Source of the DNA: Candidatus Coproplasma stercoravium
GTDB taxonomy: Bacteria; Bacillota; Clostridia; Christensenellales; Borkfalkiaceae
Reading direction: 5' to 3'
Length of the DNA stretch: 64,000 nucleotides
NCBI GenBank assembly: GCA_018713165.1
Contig: DVFR01000032.1
Location: 1-64,000, forward strand
Below are positions 15,194 to 27,638 of this stretch, piece by piece. Numbering within the stretch: the first letter of the stretch is position 1; each line of letters starts with the position of its first letter. A program made the translations under genes and the position numbers. The notes beneath the pieces are model-generated. The model worked only from the letters and a program-made list of their open reading frames with translations, was not told the DNA's origin and did not search any database.

Positions 15194-16861
15194 TCAGAGC
15201 GAGAACAAAAAATGCACCAGATAAGCGGCGATAAAAGCCGTCACGAGCTGAAAGGCAAAATATATTAAAGTCGTCTTTGCGCCCACCTCCCTGCACGAGG
15301 CGGAGAATGCCGAAATGCAGGCGGGGCACATAAGCAAAAAGGCACTTGCGGCAAGCGCGCCCGCAATATCCAGCCCCGCGCCACCCGGCATAAGCATGGC
15401 AATCGTCGCGGCAACGTTTTCTTTGGCGGCAAAGCCTGAAATCATCGCATACGACAGGCGCCAGTCGTTCAGTCCCATCGGCGCAAACAGCGGCGTCAAA
15501 AACCTGCTTATCTGTGCGAGCATGCTCTCTTCAAGCGCGCACGGGGCGAGCGTAAAAGTAAAATTGGAGAGCACCCAGCTTACCACGCAAAAGAGCAAAA
15601 CTGCCGTTGCCACCTTAATTATAAACCCTTTGATATAAAAAAACAACTTTTTTAAAACGGTTACGGGCGAGGGTAGCGCCACGGGCGCGACTTCGGATAA
15701 AAGCTCCTCTTCACCCCTGCCCGCAAAATAGCATACGGCGAACGAGAGCGCGATTCCGGCAAAATAAAATGCCGTAATCACGGGGAACGGGTTTGAAAAC
15801 AGCGGCGACAACAGCGTTAAAAATACGGGCATTTTTGCGCCACATGGTATATACGCGAGCGCGGCGACCGCGCGCTTTTGCGTGGAGCTTGAAGTGAACC
15901 CGCGCGTGGTGAGTATTGCCGCCGCCGTACAGCCGAAGCCGGACACGAGCGAAAACGCCGCCCTGCCCGACAGGTGCACTTTGGCAAACACGCCGTCGGT
16001 TATGAACGACAGAGCCGACATTGCCCCGCTCTCGTCGAGCAGCGTTAAAAAGAGGTATAAAACGGCAAGCTGAGGCACAAAGGAGAGCACTCCTCCCGCA
16101 CCGCCAATTATCCCGTCGCACACAAGCGAGCGCACCTTGCCCGCGGGAAGCACGCCCTCCACCGCACCGCGGAGTTTTACCGAGATTAGCTCCTCCGTAA
16201 GATTTTTCAGCGCGTCCCCCGGCATTCCCGGAAAAAACGCCATAAAAAACATTAAAATTACCGAAAATATAAAAAAGAAAAGCGCGAAATATTTGTTATA
16301 AAACAGCTTTTCGGCGCGCGTTAAACTGCAATTACCCGCATAATATGCCTCATTCAACGGCAACGCGGGCGATAAATGCGCGCCATTTTTCGCATTTATT
16401 TTTAATTTGTTTTCACCGCTTTTTATATCCTTTAAAAACTCTTTCAGCGGCTTTATTTCGGTGAATACAGGCACGCCGAGCATGCGCGAAAGGGCGGAAG
16501 CGTTCAGTCTGCCGCCCCGCCTTTTAAGCTCTTTGAGCTTGGTCACATATAAAACCACGCTCTTATTCATGGAGATTATCGTGCGCGTGAGCGAGAGCGA
16601 GTTTCTGAGCGTGAGCCCGTCCGCAACGTTTATCACAAGGTCGGCGGAGCGAATCTCCTCCGCGGCGGAGTTCTCCTCCATGGAATAGCCGTTGAATGAA
16701 TACATTCCGGGGACGTCGGCAAAGGTTATATCTCCCCTCGTCTTGTATGCGGGGCGGGTGGTTACGCCGTGCCAGTTGCCCGTTTTAAGACGGCTTTTTG
16801 TGAGCGCGTTGAAGAGCGTGGTTTTGCCCGCGTTGGGATTGCCCGCCAGAACAACCTTCAT
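15194..16861 (-). CDS. feoB: FeoB-type ferrous iron transporter
   Basis: An N-terminal GTPase domain (GNPNAGKTT, DVPGMYS) is followed by the membrane domain with the two gate motifs, GFGCTAAAILTTR and IPCGAKMPVF. FeoB imports Fe2+ across the inner membrane. I use the ATG at 16861, with GGAGG seven bases before it and ATGA overlap with feoA; the product has 555 residues, short for FeoB. The segment where the guanine-specificity motif NxxD is expected reads VLYVTKLKELKRRGG, with Thr and Glu instead of Asn and Asp. The ferrous iron role is supported by FeoA; another divalent metal is possible. Confidence 0.9.
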   Translation of the reverse strand: MKVVLAGNPNAGKTTLFNALTKSRLKTGNWHGVTTRPAYKTRGDITFADVPGMYSFNGYSMEENSAAEEIRSADLVINVADGLTLRNSLSLTRTIISMNKSVVLYVTKLKELKRRGGRLNASALSRMLGVPVFTEIKPLKEFLKDIKSGENKLKINAKNGAHLSPALPLNEAYYAGNCSLTRAEKLFYNKYFALFFFIFSVILMFFMAFFPGMPGDALKNLTEELISVKLRGAVEGVLPAGKVRSLVCDGIIGGAGGVLSFVPQLAVLYLFLTLLDESGAMSALSFITDGVFAKVHLSGRAAFSLVSGFGCTAAAILTTRGFTSSSTQKRAVAALAYIPCGAKMPVFLTLLSPLFSNPFPVITAFYFAGIALSFAVCYFAGRGEEELLSEVAPVALPSPVTVLKKLFFYIKGFIIKVATAVLLFCVVSWVLSNFTFTLAPCALEESMLAQISRFLTPLFAPMGLNDWRLSYAMISGFAAKENVAATIAMLMPGGAGLDIAGALAASAFLLMCPACISAFSASCREVGAKTTLIYFAFQLVTAFIAAYLVHFLFSL

Positions 16862-17088
16862 ACACCGCCCTCCGCGACGAGAATGTGCGAGGCAAGAGAT
16901 TTTCGTGCGGCGAGCCGCACCGAGCCGCACGATAACAGCACGCTGCTTTTAAAGAGGGAATAGCCGAGCACGGTCACAATTCTGCCGCTCGTAAAACCGA
17001 GCGAACGCATTCTCTCTGCCGCAGAGCCCGTCGCGGTGATTTTGCATATCTTTGCGCTTTCGCCAACGTTCAACTCAAGAACAGTCAT
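16858..17088 (-). CDS. feoA: FeoA-family SH3-like protein
   Basis: The 76-residue protein has the FeoA fold signature (AKICKITATGSAAERMRSLGFTSG, then a beta-rich half ending in GSVRLAARKSLASHILV). FeoA is a small cytosolic partner needed for FeoB transport. Its stop overlaps the feoB start by ATGA, so the pair is coupled. Confidence 0.9.
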   Translation of the reverse strand: MTVLELNVGESAKICKITATGSAAERMRSLGFTSGRIVTVLGYSLFKSSVLLSCGSVRLAARKSLASHILVAEGGV

Positions 17089-17493
17089 GGTTATAAAATA
17101 TGCTCAAGCTTGCCCGCATATGATATTTTGCCGAAAAAGAGAAATGCCCCGCATATATTGCCGAATTACCTTAGCTCAGCCGATAAAAGAACAGCCGCGC
17201 AGGGCTAAGCCCTGCGCGGCTTTTTTACTATATTTTACTCTAAGCAAAACTTCATGGAAGCGAGGAGTAATCCCATCCGCTCATAGCGGGTTCATAGATG
17301 CGAGCAGTACGCGACCACCCCACATCAAAACTTCATGGAAGCAAGTAACAATCCCTCTGTCACGCTGCGCATGACACCTCCCTTTACACAAGGGAGGCAT
17401 GACGCGTGCGGAAGGTTTGAGGGAGTGTACAAAGACGTACATGACCGAAAACACCCGCAGGCGCGACACCGTATTACGCCGCTTATATGAAGC
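17089..17493. other. Intergenic region with hairpin and a 20-bp-scale direct repeat
   Basis: It contains a GCCGCGCAGGGC hairpin (17194-17220) followed by T6 on plus. AAAACTTCATGGAAGC occurs twice, near 17248 and 17330. A TCCCTTTACACAAGGGAGG hairpin follows near 17381. No gene is supported; it looks like accumulated short repeat sequences. Confidence 0.6.
17194..17226 (+). terminator. Hairpin with T-tract between feoA and ileS
   Basis: 12-bp perfect stem with TAA loop and T6 on the plus strand. No plus-strand gene ends here, so its direction of use is unclear; it may also end the ileS transcript. Confidence 0.5.
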
Positions 17494-20400
17494 TTAGCGA
17501 CGTAAAATGGATATTGTAACCTTTTCGCCGTTGATGTTCTGCTCCTTTGAGTACGCGCCTTCGGGAGCGGAGCCCTCGGTTACGGAGTCGGCAAGCACGT
17601 CCTTTGCAAAACCGGCAGCGGCGAATACCTTTGCCGCCCTTCCTTCACCCTTGTAGAATACGGCAATGCGGTCGGTAACTTCAAAACCCGCCTCCTTGCG
17701 CATATTCTGAATTTTAGAGACGATTTCACGCTCCACGCCCTCGTCAATCAGCTCTTCGGTGAGCACGGTGGAGAGCGCGACGGTTACGCCCTTGTCGGAC
17801 TGGGCGACGTAGCCGTTTGCGCTTTCGGTGAAAATCTGCAAATCTTCAAGCTTTAAGCTTACGCCGAGCCCGGAAACCTCGTATTCGCCGTCTGCGCGAA
17901 TCTTAGCCACAACCTCGTCGGCATTGCACTCCGAAAGGAACTTTGAAATTGCGCCGAGCAGCTTGCCGTATTTGGGGCCGAGCGTTTTGAGCTGGGGCTT
18001 TAACTTGTACTTTATATAAACCGAGGCGTCGTTTGCCACCGTCATCTTTTTGACGTTGAGCTCTTCAAGCACAATCGACTTCTCTTCATCGGAGAGAGCA
18101 AGAGGCTTTTCGGAGACCACCACCATCTCTGCAAGCGGCTGGCGGTTCTTTAAGTTGCCCGCGTTGCGCGCCGACCTGCCGTTTACGACGATATCGGTAA
18201 CGCCCTCCATTCCGCGCTCGAGCTCCTCGTCGATGAGGCTCTCGTCGGGCTCGGGGAAGCGGCAGAGATGGACGGATACGGGCGCCTCTTTAAAGAACTG
18301 CGGCACGAGATTCGAATACATCATCTCGGCGACGAAGGGCGTGTAGGGCGCAGTAACCTTTGCAAGCGTTACGAGCACGGTATAGAGCGTAGTGTATGCA
18401 GCCGCCTTGTCGTCGGTCATGTCGCTGCCCCAGAAACGGTCGCGGCAGCGGCGAACGTACCAGTTGGAGAGTATGTCGTCAAATTCCTGAATGGCGCGCG
18501 AGCTCTCGGTTATCTCGTAGCGCGCGAGGTGCTCGTCGACGAGCTTTACAAGGCTGTTGAGTTTGGAGAGTATCCACTTGTCCATCAGCGAGAGCTTGCA
18601 GTCTTTTAAGCTGAATTTCGAGGGGTCGTACTTATCTATCTCGGCATACAGCGTGAAGAATGCATATGTGTTCCACAGCGTGCCGAGGTACTTGCGCTGT
18701 GCCTCAGACACGGCCTCTTCGTAGAACCTCGAAGGCAGCCAGGGGGCTGACGAAGTATAGAAGTACCAGCGCACCGCGTCGGCGCCCTGCTTGTCGAGCA
18801 CAGTCCAGGGGTCGACGACGTTGCCCTTGTGCTTAGACATTTTTATGCCGTTTTTATCGTTGACGTGGCCCAGAACTATGCAGTTTTTGAAGGGAGCCAC
18901 GCCGAAGAGAATGGTGTTTATTACGAGTAAGGTATAGAACCAGCCGCGCGTCTGGTCGACTGCCTCGGAGATAAAGTCTGCGGGGAAGGTCTCCTTGAAG
19001 AGGTCGGCGTTTTCAAACGGGTAGTGATACTGCGCGAACGGCATGGAGCCCGAGTCGAACCAGCAGTCGATAACTTCGGGCGTGCGTTTCATCCTGCCGC
19101 CGCACTTGGGGCAGGTGCACGTTAAATTGTCGAGGTAGGGGCGGTGCAGCTCAATCTCCGCGTCTGGCGCGAGCCCGCACTTCTCTTTGAGTTCCGCCTT
19201 TGAGCCTATTACCTCAATCTCGCCGCAGTCGGGGCATACCCATACGGGGAGCGGAGTGCCCCAGTACCTGTCGCGCGAGAGACCCCAGTCTATCACGTTT
19301 TCAAGGAAGTTGCCCATTCTGCCCTCTTTTATGGTATCGGGCATCCAGTTTACCGAGCGGTTTGCCGCCTTTATGTCTTCCTTTACCTTGGTGACCTCTA
19401 TAAACCAGCTCGAACGGGCGTAGTATAAAAGGGGCGTATCGCAGCGCCAGCAGTGGGGATAGTCGTGCTCGAAGGGCACCACCTTAAAGAGCTTGCCGCC
19501 ATTTTCGAGCATTTCGATTATAACTTTATCCGCCTTTTTGGCAAACAGCCCGTTGAGAGCGGGAAATCTCTCGTCGAAGCAACCGCGCTCGTTGACGAGC
19601 TGAACCACGGGGAGGCCGTAGCGCTTGCCCACCTTGTAGTCGTCCTCGCCGAACGCGGGCGCAATGTGAACGACGCCCGTGCCGTCGCCCATGGTGACGT
19701 AGGTGTCGCATACAACGTAGTGAGATTTTATTTTTGCACTTGCGGGGGAAATGCGCTTAACTTCCGCCGTCGTCTCTTCAAACAGCGGCTCATATTCCAG
19801 CCTCTCCCACTCGCTGCCCTTCTTTTCGGCTATGACTTTATAGTCCTCAAAGAAGTTTGAAACGAGCGCTTTTGCAAGGATATATCTCGTGCCGTCGGAC
19901 TCAATCTCGACGTAGGGTTCGTCGGGGTTCATGCAGAGCGCAACGTTCGAGGGAAGAGTCCACGGCGTGGTCGTCCACGCAAGGATATAACGGTTTTCGT
20001 CGCCCTTTACCTTAAAGCGGGCGACTACCGAATTTTCTTTTACGAGCTTATAGCCCTGCGCAACCTCGTGCGAGGAGAGCGCCGTGCCGCAGCGGGGGCA
20101 ATAGGGCACGATTTTATGTCCCTTATAAAGCAGCCCTTTTTCGTGCATGGTCTTTAATGCCCACCACTCCGACTCTATATAGTTGTCGTCGTAGGTGACG
20201 TAGGGGTTCTCCATGTCCGCCCAGTAGCCTACGCGCTCGGACATGCGCTCCCATTCCCCCTTATACTTCCATACCGACTGCTTGCACTGTTTGATGAACG
20301 GCTCTATGCCGTACTTTTCGATGTCCTGCTTGCCGTCCATGCCGAGCATCTTTTCGACTTCGAGCTCGACGGGCAGACCGTGCGTATCCCAGCCTGCCTT

Positions 20401-20643
20401 GCGCAGTACGTGCCTGCCCTTCATAGTCTGGTAACGGGGAATGAGGTCTTTCATAACGCGCGTTAAAATGTGCCCGATGTGCGGCTTGCCGTTTGCAGTG
20501 GGAGGGCCGTCGTAGAAGGAGAACTCCTCCGCGCCCTCGTTTTGCTTTACCGACTTTTCGAATACGTCGTTGTCTTTCCAGAACTCAATAACTTCCTGCT
20601 CCCTTTGGGGGAAGTTTAAGGTTGTGTCGACCTTCTTATACAT
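17494..20643 (-). CDS. ileS: Isoleucyl-tRNA synthetase
   Basis: A class I synthetase with HIGH in GKPHIGHILTR and KMSKS as GIKMSKHKGNV. The large editing domain is present, and two CxxC pairs occur in the CP1/late region (VCPDCGEIE, CTCPKCGGRM). The length of 1049 residues and the segments around WWALKTMHEKGLLYKGHK place it with the longer IleS2-like type rather than the Bacillus IleS1 type. The true start is the ATG at 20643 with AAGGAG upstream; the track start lies inside the T-box leader. It charges tRNA-Ile and hydrolyses misacylated Val-tRNA. Expression should be controlled by the T-box immediately upstream. Confidence 0.95.
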   Translation of the reverse strand: MYKKVDTTLNFPQREQEVIEFWKDNDVFEKSVKQNEGAEEFSFYDGPPTANGKPHIGHILTRVMKDLIPRYQTMKGRHVLRKAGWDTHGLPVELEVEKMLGMDGKQDIEKYGIEPFIKQCKQSVWKYKGEWERMSERVGYWADMENPYVTYDDNYIESEWWALKTMHEKGLLYKGHKIVPYCPRCGTALSSHEVAQGYKLVKENSVVARFKVKGDENRYILAWTTTPWTLPSNVALCMNPDEPYVEIESDGTRYILAKALVSNFFEDYKVIAEKKGSEWERLEYEPLFEETTAEVKRISPASAKIKSHYVVCDTYVTMGDGTGVVHIAPAFGEDDYKVGKRYGLPVVQLVNERGCFDERFPALNGLFAKKADKVIIEMLENGGKLFKVVPFEHDYPHCWRCDTPLLYYARSSWFIEVTKVKEDIKAANRSVNWMPDTIKEGRMGNFLENVIDWGLSRDRYWGTPLPVWVCPDCGEIEVIGSKAELKEKCGLAPDAEIELHRPYLDNLTCTCPKCGGRMKRTPEVIDCWFDSGSMPFAQYHYPFENADLFKETFPADFISEAVDQTRGWFYTLLVINTILFGVAPFKNCIVLGHVNDKNGIKMSKHKGNVVDPWTVLDKQGADAVRWYFYTSSAPWLPSRFYEEAVSEAQRKYLGTLWNTYAFFTLYAEIDKYDPSKFSLKDCKLSLMDKWILSKLNSLVKLVDEHLARYEITESSRAIQEFDDILSNWYVRRCRDRFWGSDMTDDKAAAYTTLYTVLVTLAKVTAPYTPFVAEMMYSNLVPQFFKEAPVSVHLCRFPEPDESLIDEELERGMEGVTDIVVNGRSARNAGNLKNRQPLAEMVVVSEKPLALSDEEKSIVLEELNVKKMTVANDASVYIKYKLKPQLKTLGPKYGKLLGAISKFLSECNADEVVAKIRADGEYEVSGLGVSLKLEDLQIFTESANGYVAQSDKGVTVALSTVLTEELIDEGVEREIVSKIQNMRKEAGFEVTDRIAVFYKGEGRAAKVFAAAGFAKDVLADSVTEGSAPEGAYSKEQNINGEKVTISILRR

Positions 20644-20664
20644 AGATTTTAACTCCTTGCGGCG

Positions 20665-20940
20665 GCTTTTATAAAAAAATAAAGCACGCGTTATTTCGGA
20701 CACCGAAAACGAGTGCTTGTAAACCACCAAAACAAACTGATATTTGCCATAACTTGTAACGGGTTATGAATCCGTATTCTCTTACTTGCCCGCATCGCAC
20801 CAAAAGCATGGGTCGCGGCAGAGGCTTTCTGAAAATAAGCTGGGAGGTGATATCCTGAAAAACTCCCCTGCCCTCTCACACCTGCCGCGGGCTCTCTGAA
20901 AGGGGAAGTAAAACGGCGTTGTCCTCCGTCGTCGCCTTTA
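20665..20940 (-). promoter_or_regulatory. Isoleucine T-box leader of ileS
   Basis: Transcript features in order: an AGAGAGCC...GGTGTGAGAGG Stem I pattern, a specifier loop with ATC (20851-20849, Ile codon) followed by ACC, an antiterminator bulge GGTGG (20728-20724), and a terminator stem (AAGCACTCG / CGCGTGCTT, 20718-20682) followed by a T run. Uncharged tRNA-Ile would stabilise the antiterminator. The T-box core GGTGGTTTAC is diverged from the usual GGTGGTACCGCG. Confidence 0.85.
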
Positions 20941-20959
20941 AATTAAATTGTATATTGCT

Positions 20960-20988
20960 ATTATACCCGAGCGCAAAAAAATTGTAAA
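20960..20988 (-). promoter_or_regulatory. Promoter of the T-box/ileS unit
   Basis: TTTACA (20988-20983), 17 bp, TATAAT (20965-20960), about 20 nt before the first T-box stem. Confidence 0.8.
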
Positions 20989-21088
20989 GCGATTTTTTGC
21001 AAAAAAGTTGCGGGCAGAATACGTCCTGAACGGCGCAGAGCGCCTGTTCATGTCAAAAAAATTAAAAAGGGGCGCACATATGCCGCAA

Positions 21089-22126
21089 CTATTTGAGCGG
21101 AATGGCCGCGGCGGCGTTTATATTAAGCGGGGAAAAATTGCCCGCCATGTACTGGTTTAAACCTTCCGAGGCAATCATTGCGGCGTTGTCGGTGCAGTAT
21201 TTCTTTTCGGGAAGGACGAGGGTAAGCCCCGCCTTTTTGCACGCGGCTGAAAGAGTGGCGCGCAGATAGTCGTTGGCGATAACCCCGCCGCCCGCCGTAA
21301 CCGTTTTTACGTTATAGCGCGTTGCAAGCTCCACCGTCTTTTTCACGAGCGGGTCGATTGCCGCGCACTGGAAGGAAGCCGCAACGTCGGCGGCTCTGAA
21401 CTGCTCCCCCCTCTGCTGTGCGTTGTGGCAATAATTTATAACCGCCGTTTTGAGCCCGCTGTACGAAAAGCGGAGCGAGGGCGAGTTTTTTACGAGCGCC
21501 GACGGGAAATTTATTGCGGGTTTGCCCCCTTCGGCAAGCCTCTGCACGTTGGGCCCTCCGGGGTAAGGAAGTCCGAGAACGCGCGCGCACTTATCGAACG
21601 CCTCGCCCGCGGCGTCGTCGGAAGTGGCGGCGAGCACCTCGAAAGCGGTATAGGACGAGGTGTGAAGTATCGCCGTGTGTCCGCCGCTTGCAAGCAGGGG
21701 TATAAACGGGGGCTTTAAATCGGGTTGGTCGAGATAAGCCGCGGCTATGTGCCCGCGGATGTGGTTGACGGCGACGAACGGCACGTTCAGCGCATAGGCG
21801 AACGCCTTTGCAAACGAAAGCCCGACGAGCAGCGCACCCAGAAGTCCTGCGCCATAGGTCGCCGCAACGCAGTCGATATCGCGCGGGGTTATGCCAGCGT
21901 CGGCAAGGGCGAGGCGGCACACCTCGTCCACAGCCTCGGTGTGCATGCGGGAGGCGATTTCGGGCACCACGCCGCCGTACTTCGCCTGTTCGGAGGCGGA
22001 GGAAATTATTCTGTTTGAAAGAATCTTTCTGCCGCGGAGCACGGCGCACGCCGTTTCGTCGCAGCTCGACTCTATGCCCAGAATTATCGGTTCGGGCTTT
22101 ACGCTGAACTTTGAAATATCGTACAT
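21089..22126 (-). CDS. tsaD: tRNA threonylcarbamoyladenosine synthase subunit TsaD
   Basis: The ASKHA-fold protein starts ILGIESSCDETACAV and carries VNHIRGHIAAAY, LASGGHTAIL and TAGGGVIANDYLR, all hallmarks of TsaD/Kae1. With TsaB, TsaE and TsaC it makes t6A37 in tRNAs reading ANN codons. The 345 residues are complete. The partners are not in the window. Just after the stop is a GCGCACATATGCCGC imperfect palindrome, part of a recurring motif. Confidence 0.95.
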   Translation of the reverse strand: MYDISKFSVKPEPIILGIESSCDETACAVLRGRKILSNRIISSASEQAKYGGVVPEIASRMHTEAVDEVCRLALADAGITPRDIDCVAATYGAGLLGALLVGLSFAKAFAYALNVPFVAVNHIRGHIAAAYLDQPDLKPPFIPLLASGGHTAILHTSSYTAFEVLAATSDDAAGEAFDKCARVLGLPYPGGPNVQRLAEGGKPAINFPSALVKNSPSLRFSYSGLKTAVINYCHNAQQRGEQFRAADVAASFQCAAIDPLVKKTVELATRYNVKTVTAGGGVIANDYLRATLSAACKKAGLTLVLPEKKYCTDNAAMIASEGLNQYMAGNFSPLNINAAAAIPLK

Positions 22127-22199
22127 AGTATAAATTTAAATGCGGCGCACTTGCGGCGCCGCAGATTTTTTTACATGGCCGCTTGTTTTTTTGCGGCTC

Positions 22200-22233
22200 A
22201 AAGCGCGCGCCTTAAAGGGCGCGCCCCGGTATG
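22200..22233 (-). terminator. Possible terminator after the helical-bundle gene
   Basis: GGGCGCGCCC and GGCGCGCGC form a GC-rich hairpin; the following T run is short, so termination is only probable. Confidence 0.4.
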
Positions 22234-22267
22234 GTTATAAACTTATTCAGGAATGAACGGGAAAAAG

Positions 22268-22732
22268 TTAAATATTTCCCTCATAGGGCGCATTGAACCC
22301 GTCGGGGTCTGCCGCCTGAACGGACTCTTCGGGCGACTCTGCGGGAATCTGCGGTATAACGACTTTGGGCGCGGGGAAGCCCGCATAATAAGTCTGCACC
22401 ATTCCGTTGATATCGTTTGCAATGTCAATCGCGAGGCCGAGAGCAGCCGACGTCTGGTCTTTCATAAAGAGCGCGTTGCGCAGCGAGAGATTGAGCATAT
22501 ATATGACTTTCTGCGCGCATTTAACGAGCTCTATCGACTGCTCAGAACGGAGCGTGCGCACGGGGAGATAGTCGACCGCGTTCACGCCCGCGCCGAGTTC
22601 GGTAGTTGTTTCAACGAGCTGAGAAAAGATGCTCTGCGCGCCCTTTCTGCTGTTTATGCCCACGCCGAGCGCGAGGATTTTAGAGGACAGCCTGAAACAT
22701 TTTTCAGACGTGGTTACAGGTGCATTTGCCAT
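22268..22732 (-). CDS. Hypothetical alpha-helical (four-helix-bundle-like) protein
   Basis: The 154-residue protein appears entirely helical up to residue 120 (SEKCFRLSSKILALGVG, RTLRSEQSIELVKCAQKVIY, SAALGLAIDIANDINGMVQ), ending in an acidic Pro-rich tail. The pattern resembles small four-helix-bundle proteins such as the 23S rRNA intervening-sequence or Avd-like group, but I cannot make a firm match and no reverse transcriptase is nearby. GGAGG precedes the ATG by nine bases, so the gene is real. Function unknown. Confidence 0.75.
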   Translation of the reverse strand: MANAPVTTSEKCFRLSSKILALGVGINSRKGAQSIFSQLVETTTELGAGVNAVDYLPVRTLRSEQSIELVKCAQKVIYMLNLSLRNALFMKDQTSAALGLAIDIANDINGMVQTYYAGFPAPKVVIPQIPAESPEESVQAADPDGFNAPYEGNI

Positions 22733-22895
22733 AATTTTCCCTCCGAAAAATATTCACCGATTTATTTTTATGAAAAAATTGAATGAATTTATTTTTGCCG
22801 CGCAAAAAATGCAAGATACATATTTTTTTGCGGCTTGATTTTTGATTGATTGCGGCATATTGCCGCACTGATTTAAAAATTTCGTATTATTTTTC

Positions 22896-23996
22896 TCAGC
22901 CTGCTTTTTTGAGATAGTCGATAATGAACCCCTGAATATCGCCGTCCATCACCGCCTGGATATCGGTTGCCTCGTATCCCGTGCGGTGGTCTTTTACGAG
23001 GGTGTAGGGGCAGAACACATACGAGCGAATCTGGCTGCCCCACTCAATCTTTTTTATCTCGCCCTTGAGCTCGGCGTCGGCCGCCTCCCTCTCTGCAATC
23101 TGCCGCTCTATAAGTTTTGCGCGCAGATACTGGAACGCCATGGCCTTGTTCTGGAGCTGGCTGCGCTCGTTCTGGCAGGTTACGACAATTCCCGTGGGGA
23201 AGTGCGTTATTCTTATCGCCGTTTCGGTCTTGTTGACCTTCTGTCCGCCCGCGCCGGAGGAGCGGTACACGTCGATTCGGATATCCTCGTCGCGAATCTC
23301 AACCTCTCCCTCGTCGTCGACCTCGGGCATTACCTCGAGCGAGGCGAACGAAGTGTGGCGGCGTTTGTTGCTGTCGAACGGGGATATGCGCACGAGGCGG
23401 TGCACGCCCTTTTCAGCCTTTAAGAAGCCGTAGGCGTTTTCGCCCTCGACTTTAAAGCTTACGCTCTTTATGCCGGCCTCGTCACCGTCCTCTCTGTCGA
23501 GTTCGGTGACTTTGAAGCCCGACTTTTCGCAGTAGCGCTGGTACATGCGGTAGAGCATCTGCGTCCAGTCGCACGCCTCCGTGCCGCCCGCGCCTGCGTG
23601 CAGGCTTAATATGGCGTTGTTTGCATCGTATTTGCCTTTGAGGAGCGCCTTTATGCGCATCTCCTCTATGTCGTCCTCCGCCGATTTTATCATATTTTCG
23701 AGCTCGGGAACGAGGCTCTCGTCGTCCGCCTCCTCAATGAGGTCGACAAACGCCTGCGCGTCTTTCAATGCGCTTTCGCCCTTGTTATAGGCGGCAATCT
23801 TGCCCTCTATCACGGAAATTTCCCTGCCGATATGTTTCGATTTTTCCAAATCGTTCCACACCTCAGGCTTTTCCTGTTCGGCTTTGAGCTCCTTTAGCTT
23901 TTCGCCTATATTGTCGATATCGAGCGCATACTTCGCCTCCGAAAGCGTTTCGGCGAGAGATTTGAGCCTTAATCTGTAATCGTCTGCTTTAAACAT
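22896..23996 (-). CDS. prfB: Peptide chain release factor 2
   Basis: The GGQ motif (GAGGQKVNKTETA) that triggers peptidyl-tRNA hydrolysis and the SPF anticodon-like tripeptide (SPFDSNKRR) identify RF2, which ends translation at UAA and UGA. The 366-residue frame is continuous. At the place of the programmed +1 frameshift known in many bacteria (around codon 25) the sequence reads SEAKYALDIDNIGE with no in-frame UGA, so the usual autoregulation is absent. It stands alone between intergenic stretches. Confidence 0.96.
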   Translation of the reverse strand: MFKADDYRLRLKSLAETLSEAKYALDIDNIGEKLKELKAEQEKPEVWNDLEKSKHIGREISVIEGKIAAYNKGESALKDAQAFVDLIEEADDESLVPELENMIKSAEDDIEEMRIKALLKGKYDANNAILSLHAGAGGTEACDWTQMLYRMYQRYCEKSGFKVTELDREDGDEAGIKSVSFKVEGENAYGFLKAEKGVHRLVRISPFDSNKRRHTSFASLEVMPEVDDEGEVEIRDEDIRIDVYRSSGAGGQKVNKTETAIRITHFPTGIVVTCQNERSQLQNKAMAFQYLRAKLIERQIAEREAADAELKGEIKKIEWGSQIRSYVFCPYTLVKDHRTGYEATDIQAVMDGDIQGFIIDYLKKAG

Positions 23997-24120
23997 AAAA
24001 CTCTCTTTAAAGTATTGTTCAGCGCTGCATAACGCGGCGCCTTAGCGGTTGCAAAAAATTCTAAATAACAAATAATGTGCGCAAGGCGGGTTTCAAGCAA
24101 CAAAGTTTAAAATAATTCTC

Positions 24121-24300
24121 TGCGCAAGGCGAATTTAGTTCGCCGTTAAGCGCGACTACATTTGCGGCGAAGGCCGGCTCACTGGAGGTGAATTCGCGCG
24201 ACTATATGCTCCGTGGGCCCTTATAAGTCGCGCGAAGAGGAACTTAGTTCCTAAAAATCACGGAATTTTTCGCATTCGGCCAAGGCGAAAAATTCGTGAA
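24121..24300 (-). repeat. Structured intergenic element, copy B
   Basis: In transcript direction it starts TTCACGAATTTTTCGCC three bases after the secA stop and ends with CTTGCGCA. Five hairpins match those of copies A, C and D. The first stem (ATTTTTCGC/GCGAAAAAT) differs from copies A and C but still pairs. Confidence 0.85.
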
Positions 24301-24303
24301 CTC

Positions 24304-27372
<3,069 letters not shown>

Positions 27373-27558
27373 TTAAACTCCTTAGAAATAATAAGTGCGA
27401 AAAATTTATTTCCCCCGCATACAGCGCCTTGGCGCACGCGCGCGGAGCGTTAATAATCCGCTTAATATTTTACTACATTCGGGGCGATATGTACAATCTT
27501 TTTTCTGCAAAATTTTAAATATTTTATGCTGAACGCGCTTATTTTCTGTTGAAAACGC

Positions 27559-27597
27559 AAAAAAGAAGGCGGCGCCCGCAGAAAAATGCGGGCGCCG
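27559..27597 (-). terminator. Terminator of the arsR/P-type ATPase operon
   Basis: CGGCGCCCGCA / TGCGGGCGCCG stem, followed in the minus direction by CTTCTTTTTT. Confidence 0.85.
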
Positions 27598-27638
27598 CTG
27601 CCATAAATTTATAATCCCGTTGCCGCGCGCGCTACTTT

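Noticed and set aside
22268-22732. Diversity-generating retroelement accessory protein (Avd)
   Set aside because: The helical pattern is only generally similar, and no reverse transcriptase, template or variable repeat was seen nearby.
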